Positions 4,177-6,221 of a stretch of 6,221 nucleotides of DNA are shown piece by piece. The stretch comes from JADLEX01 sp964586775 (GTDB lineage Bacteria > Lernaellota > Lernaellaia > JACKCT01): NCBI GenBank assembly GCA_964586775.1, contig CAZPJD010000173.1, positions 1-6,221 of the forward strand, in the 5' to 3' direction. Position 1 is the stretch's first letter. Every line of letters begins with the position of its first letter. Under the pieces are notes generated by a model. It worked only from the letters and a program-made list of their open reading frames with translations, was not told the origin of the DNA and did no database searches. The translations under genes and the position numbers were made by a program.

Positions 4177-5398
4177 TCGCGATCGTCGCCTCGAGCCTCT
4201 CCAGCGCCTTCGCCACCTCGCCGGTATCGCCCGCCGGGGGGTCGCCGTAGCCCAGTTCGCCGCGGGCCTCGCCCGGCGTGATGATGCCCGCCTGGGCGAG
4301 CAGAGCCAGCGCGTCGGCGTCTTCCTTGCCCGTCGTCACGTCGATGCGCTCGAACGCGAGGGGCGGCAGGCCGAGCTCGCGCCCCGGGCCGTTATTCCAC
4401 GCCCGGGCGATCTGCTCGCGCAGGGGCTGCAAGGTGACCTGATCGAAGAGCAGGATCTGCCCGGCGACCTCGCCGCCACCGCCCAGCGAGCCCGCGCTCA
4501 TGATGCCGAGGATGCGCGGCGGCACGCCGTGGGCCGCGATGATCTCGTCGCGATTGTCCAGGCGCAGCACGTGATAGCTGCCGTCCTTGGCCTCGTCGGC
4601 GAGGCGCTGCCATTCGACCTTCACGTTCGGGTCGGCGAGGTTCAGATACAGCAGCCGTCCGGCGTTTTCGGCGCCTTTGAAGCTCGTTCGCAGGAAGTTT
4701 TCGACGGCCTGTTCCAGACCGTCATCGGGCTCGCCGCCGGTGATCGTGAGCGCCCAGGGCGGCACGGCGTTGTTGTCGAAGTGCTTGCTGTTCCACGTGA
4801 GCGCCTTTTGGTCGAGCTCGATCGCCGCGGTGGCGGCGAGCCACGCCGGAATGCCGTAGTGGCGGTGGCGCAGATTGAGCGTGCGCAGGTGCACGAGCTC
4901 GTGCCCCTCGCCGTCGGCCGCGCCGAAGCGCCGAAAGGGCACGACGCGCGTGTCGGTGGGCTCGGCGCGGTGCTTGTATCCGCGTCCGTCGCGGCGCACC
5001 CAGAAGGTCTGCGGCAGCCCGGGATACCACTCGGCGATTTCGCCGGCGGCGTTGCGCGCGAACTCCCACCAACCGTTGCCGCAGGTTCGCAGGGACGCGG
5101 CGGCGAAGACGAACAGATCGCTGGCGCCGTATTCGCCGGCGAGATCCTCGAGGCGCTTGCGGGCCGCCTCGGCCTCGGCCTCGGTCTCGGTCTCGAAGCG
5201 AAAGCCCACGCCCACGGCGGCGGCGGCGGTGACCTCGATGCACCGCGCGTGCCACGTCGAGATGCCGGGCAGCATGGCCAGGGTGTCGAAGGGCAGGGGC
5301 CAGTCCCAGCACTCGGCGTCGAGGGTCTGCGCGTCGCGCCGGTCCTGCTGGGCCGAATCCTTGGTGAAAAACGCCTTGACGATGGTCTTGAGGCTCAT
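4172..5398 (-). CDS. Phage portal protein, PBSX family
   Basis: This encodes 408 residues from ATG 5398, with AGGG seven bases upstream; the frame is open further upstream only by chance. The portal is the dodecameric ring at one capsid vertex through which DNA is packaged. Family signals in order: PGISTWHARCIEVTAAAAVG near residues 48-67, an ELVHLRTLN-x-RHRHYGIPAW block near 175-195, ALTWNSKHFDNNAVPPWAL, an FLRTSFKGAENAGRLLYLN stretch, EIIAAHGVPPRILGI and QPLREQIARAWN. Length is normal to slightly short for the PBSX group. Residues near 68-78 (ETETEAEAEA) are an acidic insert encoded by a hexamer repeat. The final codons read ATIAR then TAG, and that TAG belongs to the 25-bp repeat, so the natural C-terminus may have been trimmed. 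The nearest upstream gene, a prohead protease, reads in the other direction, which is unusual for head operons. Confidence 0.92.
   Translation of the reverse strand: MSLKTIVKAFFTKDSAQQDRRDAQTLDAECWDWPLPFDTLAMLPGISTWHARCIEVTAAAAVGVGFRFETETEAEAEAARKRLEDLAGEYGASDLFVFAAASLRTCGNGWWEFARNAAGEIAEWYPGLPQTFWVRRDGRGYKHRAEPTDTRVVPFRRFGAADGEGHELVHLRTLNLRHRHYGIPAWLAATAAIELDQKALTWNSKHFDNNAVPPWALTITGGEPDDGLEQAVENFLRTSFKGAENAGRLLYLNLADPNVKVEWQRLADEAKDGSYHVLRLDNRDEIIAAHGVPPRILGIMSAGSLGGGGEVAGQILLFDQVTLQPLREQIARAWNNGPGRELGLPPLAFERIDVTTGKEDADALALLAQAGIITPGEARGELGYGDPPAGDTGEVAKALERLEATIAR
5165..5194. repeat. Hexanucleotide tandem run in the portal gene
   Basis: Five successive six-base units of the form (G/C)G(C/T)CTC, namely CGCCTC, GGCCTC twice and GGTCTC twice, encode alternating Glu with Ala or Thr in the portal. 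Gain or loss of a unit keeps the frame. Confidence 0.6.
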
Positions 5399-5407
5399 GG
5401 GCGAACC

Positions 5408-5419
5408 CTGACGCGTCAG
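5408..5419. promoter_or_regulatory. 12-bp perfect palindrome ahead of the portal gene
   Basis: CTGACGCGTCAG is perfectly self-complementary and lies 10 bases upstream of the portal start codon, touching its ribosome binding site. It could be an operator for a late-gene regulator. No second copy was seen in the window, so function is a guess. Confidence 0.35.
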
Positions 5420-5441
5420 CCCGCAAAAATCCATTGCGAAC

Positions 5442-5464
5442 CGTGAAAACCCGGGGTTTTCGCG
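5442..5464. promoter_or_regulatory. Inverted repeat in the divergent head-gene control region
   Basis: GAAAACCC (5445-5452) and GGGTTTTC (5454-5461) are perfect arms about one central G; with flanks the symmetry is 11 bp per side with one G-T type mismatch. It lies near the middle of the 123-base gap between the portal and protease starts, where a regulator could act on both directions. I find no convincing -10/-35 pair in this gap on either strand. Confidence 0.4.
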
Positions 5465-5521
5465 AATTTGAGTTGCCGATCTTCGCAGCTTGGGCATGGT
5501 GGACTCGCACAGGAGAAGCGA

Positions 5522-6221
5522 TTGCCCTACAGGCTCAAAAACGCGCGGGTGCTGTTCATCTCGGTGGTCAAGGACCCGGCCACGGGCCGTCAGTTCCTGT
5601 TCAAGGCCGCGGGCGACGCAAAACCGGCGTTCGATCACGCCCTCGAGTTTCGCAAGGCGGACGACGCGCGGCAGATCCTCTACGGCATCGCCTATCCGGC
5701 GGGCTCGGCCGATCGGGTCGACGCTCACGGCGACTTCGCCACGAGCGACGACGTGCGCGCCATGGCCGAGGATTTCATGGCCACGGGCCGCGTGATCGCG
5801 GGCATCGATCGCGACCACAGCTACCGGCCGATCGAGGCGTTTGTCGCCGAGTCGTGGATCGTGCGCAAGGGCGATCCCCTGTTTGGCGACCCGGCCGACG
5901 AGGGCGCGTGGGCGGTGGGCGTGAAGATCGCGAGCAAGGCCCTCTACGACGAGTTCAAGAACACGGGCTATCGCGGCTTCTCGATCGCCGGCACGGCCGA
6001 GCGGGTCGAGGTTCAAAAGCAGAGCCGCGACCGTGATGGAGCGGGTCCCGAAGACGGCTGGCTCAAGCGATTTCTGAAATCCATCGGCAAGGAGACCGAC
6101 ATGTCCGAAGACGTCAAGACGGCCGTCGAGGCCCTCACCAAACTGGTCAAGGAACAGGGCGAGCAGATCGCGAAGCTGTCGGGGACCGGCGGCGAAAAAC
6201 CCGCCGAGAAAAAGGCCGGTG
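5522..6221 (+). CDS. XkdF-like phage prohead serine protease (partial, possible scaffold fusion)
   Basis: This gene runs off the window; 233 codons are visible. No ATG or GTG is available upstream in frame. The start is TTG 5522, chosen because AGGAGA lies six to seven bases ahead (5511-5516). The protein starts PYRLKNARVLFISVVKDPAT. Residues 52-163 match the XkdF-like putative prohead protease family: ILYGIAYPAGSADRVDAHGD, then AMAEDFMATGRVIAGIDRDH (His99), WAVGVKIASKALYDEFKNTG and YRGFSIAG (Ser154). His99 and Ser154 are the likely catalytic residues by analogy with prohead proteases; the third residue is not assigned. The enzyme would trim capsid and scaffold during head maturation. After residue 165 the sequence becomes charged and, from residue 194 (MSEDVKTAVEALTKLVKEQG), a predicted coiled helix, which looks like a scaffold domain fused to the protease and possibly also made separately. 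Confidence 0.88.
   Translation, partial: MPYRLKNARVLFISVVKDPATGRQFLFKAAGDAKPAFDHALEFRKADDARQILYGIAYPAGSADRVDAHGDFATSDDVRAMAEDFMATGRVIAGIDRDHSYRPIEAFVAESWIVRKGDPLFGDPADEGAWAVGVKIASKALYDEFKNTGYRGFSIAGTAERVEVQKQSRDRDGAGPEDGWLKRFLKSIGKETDMSEDVKTAVEALTKLVKEQGEQIAKLSGTGGEKPAEKKAG
6089..6103 (+). promoter_or_regulatory. Internal ribosome binding site and in-frame start for a nested scaffold
   Basis: AAGGAG (6089-6094) stands six bases ahead of ATG 6101, which is in frame with the protease (codon 194). This is the best start signal of the window and is better than the TTG start of the full-length gene. The product would begin MSEDVKTAVEALTKLVKEQG, a helical, charged sequence typical of scaffold proteins. 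Lambda C/Nu3 is the known precedent for a scaffold made from an internal start in a protease gene. Confidence 0.5.

Noticed and set aside
4529..5446. 305-codon plus-strand frame opposite the portal
   Set aside because: It is the shadow of a clearly recognisable portal gene in high-GC DNA; its repetitive Gly/Val/Leu composition resembles no real protein.
5399..6016. Upstream extension of the portal reading frame to 614 residues on the minus strand
   Set aside because: The extra 206 residues are the antisense of the XkdF-like protease. The portal family begins near MSLKTIVKAFF, which has its own start with AGGG at proper distance.

Overview
The window is a high-GC stretch of phage or prophage DNA, partly open at both ends. 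Codons strongly favour G or C in the third position. The host is probably a high-GC Gram-negative bacterium. Several GC-rich hairpin repeats of a chromosomal type lie at gene junctions, which suggests a resident, possibly ageing prophage rather than a compact free phage. A deltaproteobacterial-type host is only a guess.

Left part (1-1677): four small genes read leftward. In transcription order they are a helix-turn-helix-like early protein (969-1451), a cysteine-rich probable metal-binding protein (664-972), an unrecognised basic protein (287-667), and the start of what looks like a Mu A-type transposase (290 down past position 1). All three junctions are ATGA overlaps, so this is one translationally coupled early operon. 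A good sigma70-type promoter for it (TTGACT, 17 bp, TAGAGT, minus strand, 1656-1628) carries two 14-bp palindromes (ATGCCAAACGGCAT, ATGCCAATCGGCAT) whose centres are 31 bp apart. These are the obvious operators of the divergent repressor.

Middle (1633-3523): three genes read rightward with overlapping ends. They are an XRE/S24 repressor with an intact self-cleavage apparatus, a membrane-anchored protein of unknown function, and an exported staphylococcal-nuclease-type nuclease with every catalytic residue. This looks like the lysogenic operon, with the last two genes as cargo.

Right part (3524-6221): virion genes. An HK97 gp10-like head-tail protein and a PBSX-type portal read leftward. A divergent XkdF-like prohead protease reads rightward off the end. 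The protease gene carries a strong internal, in-frame ribosome binding site and ATG at 6089-6103, which may start a nested scaffold protein. Between portal and gp10 is a 119-bp repeat island in which two 25-bp self-complementary sequences face each other; the portal stop codon lies inside one of them.

The window therefore joins a Mu-like early/transposition module, an SOS-type switch, exported cargo and a non-Mu (PBSX/HK97-type) head module, with the head genes on the repressor side. That layout is unlike Mu. No tRNA, rRNA or CRISPR array was seen, and no stretch over 300 bases lacks a gene.
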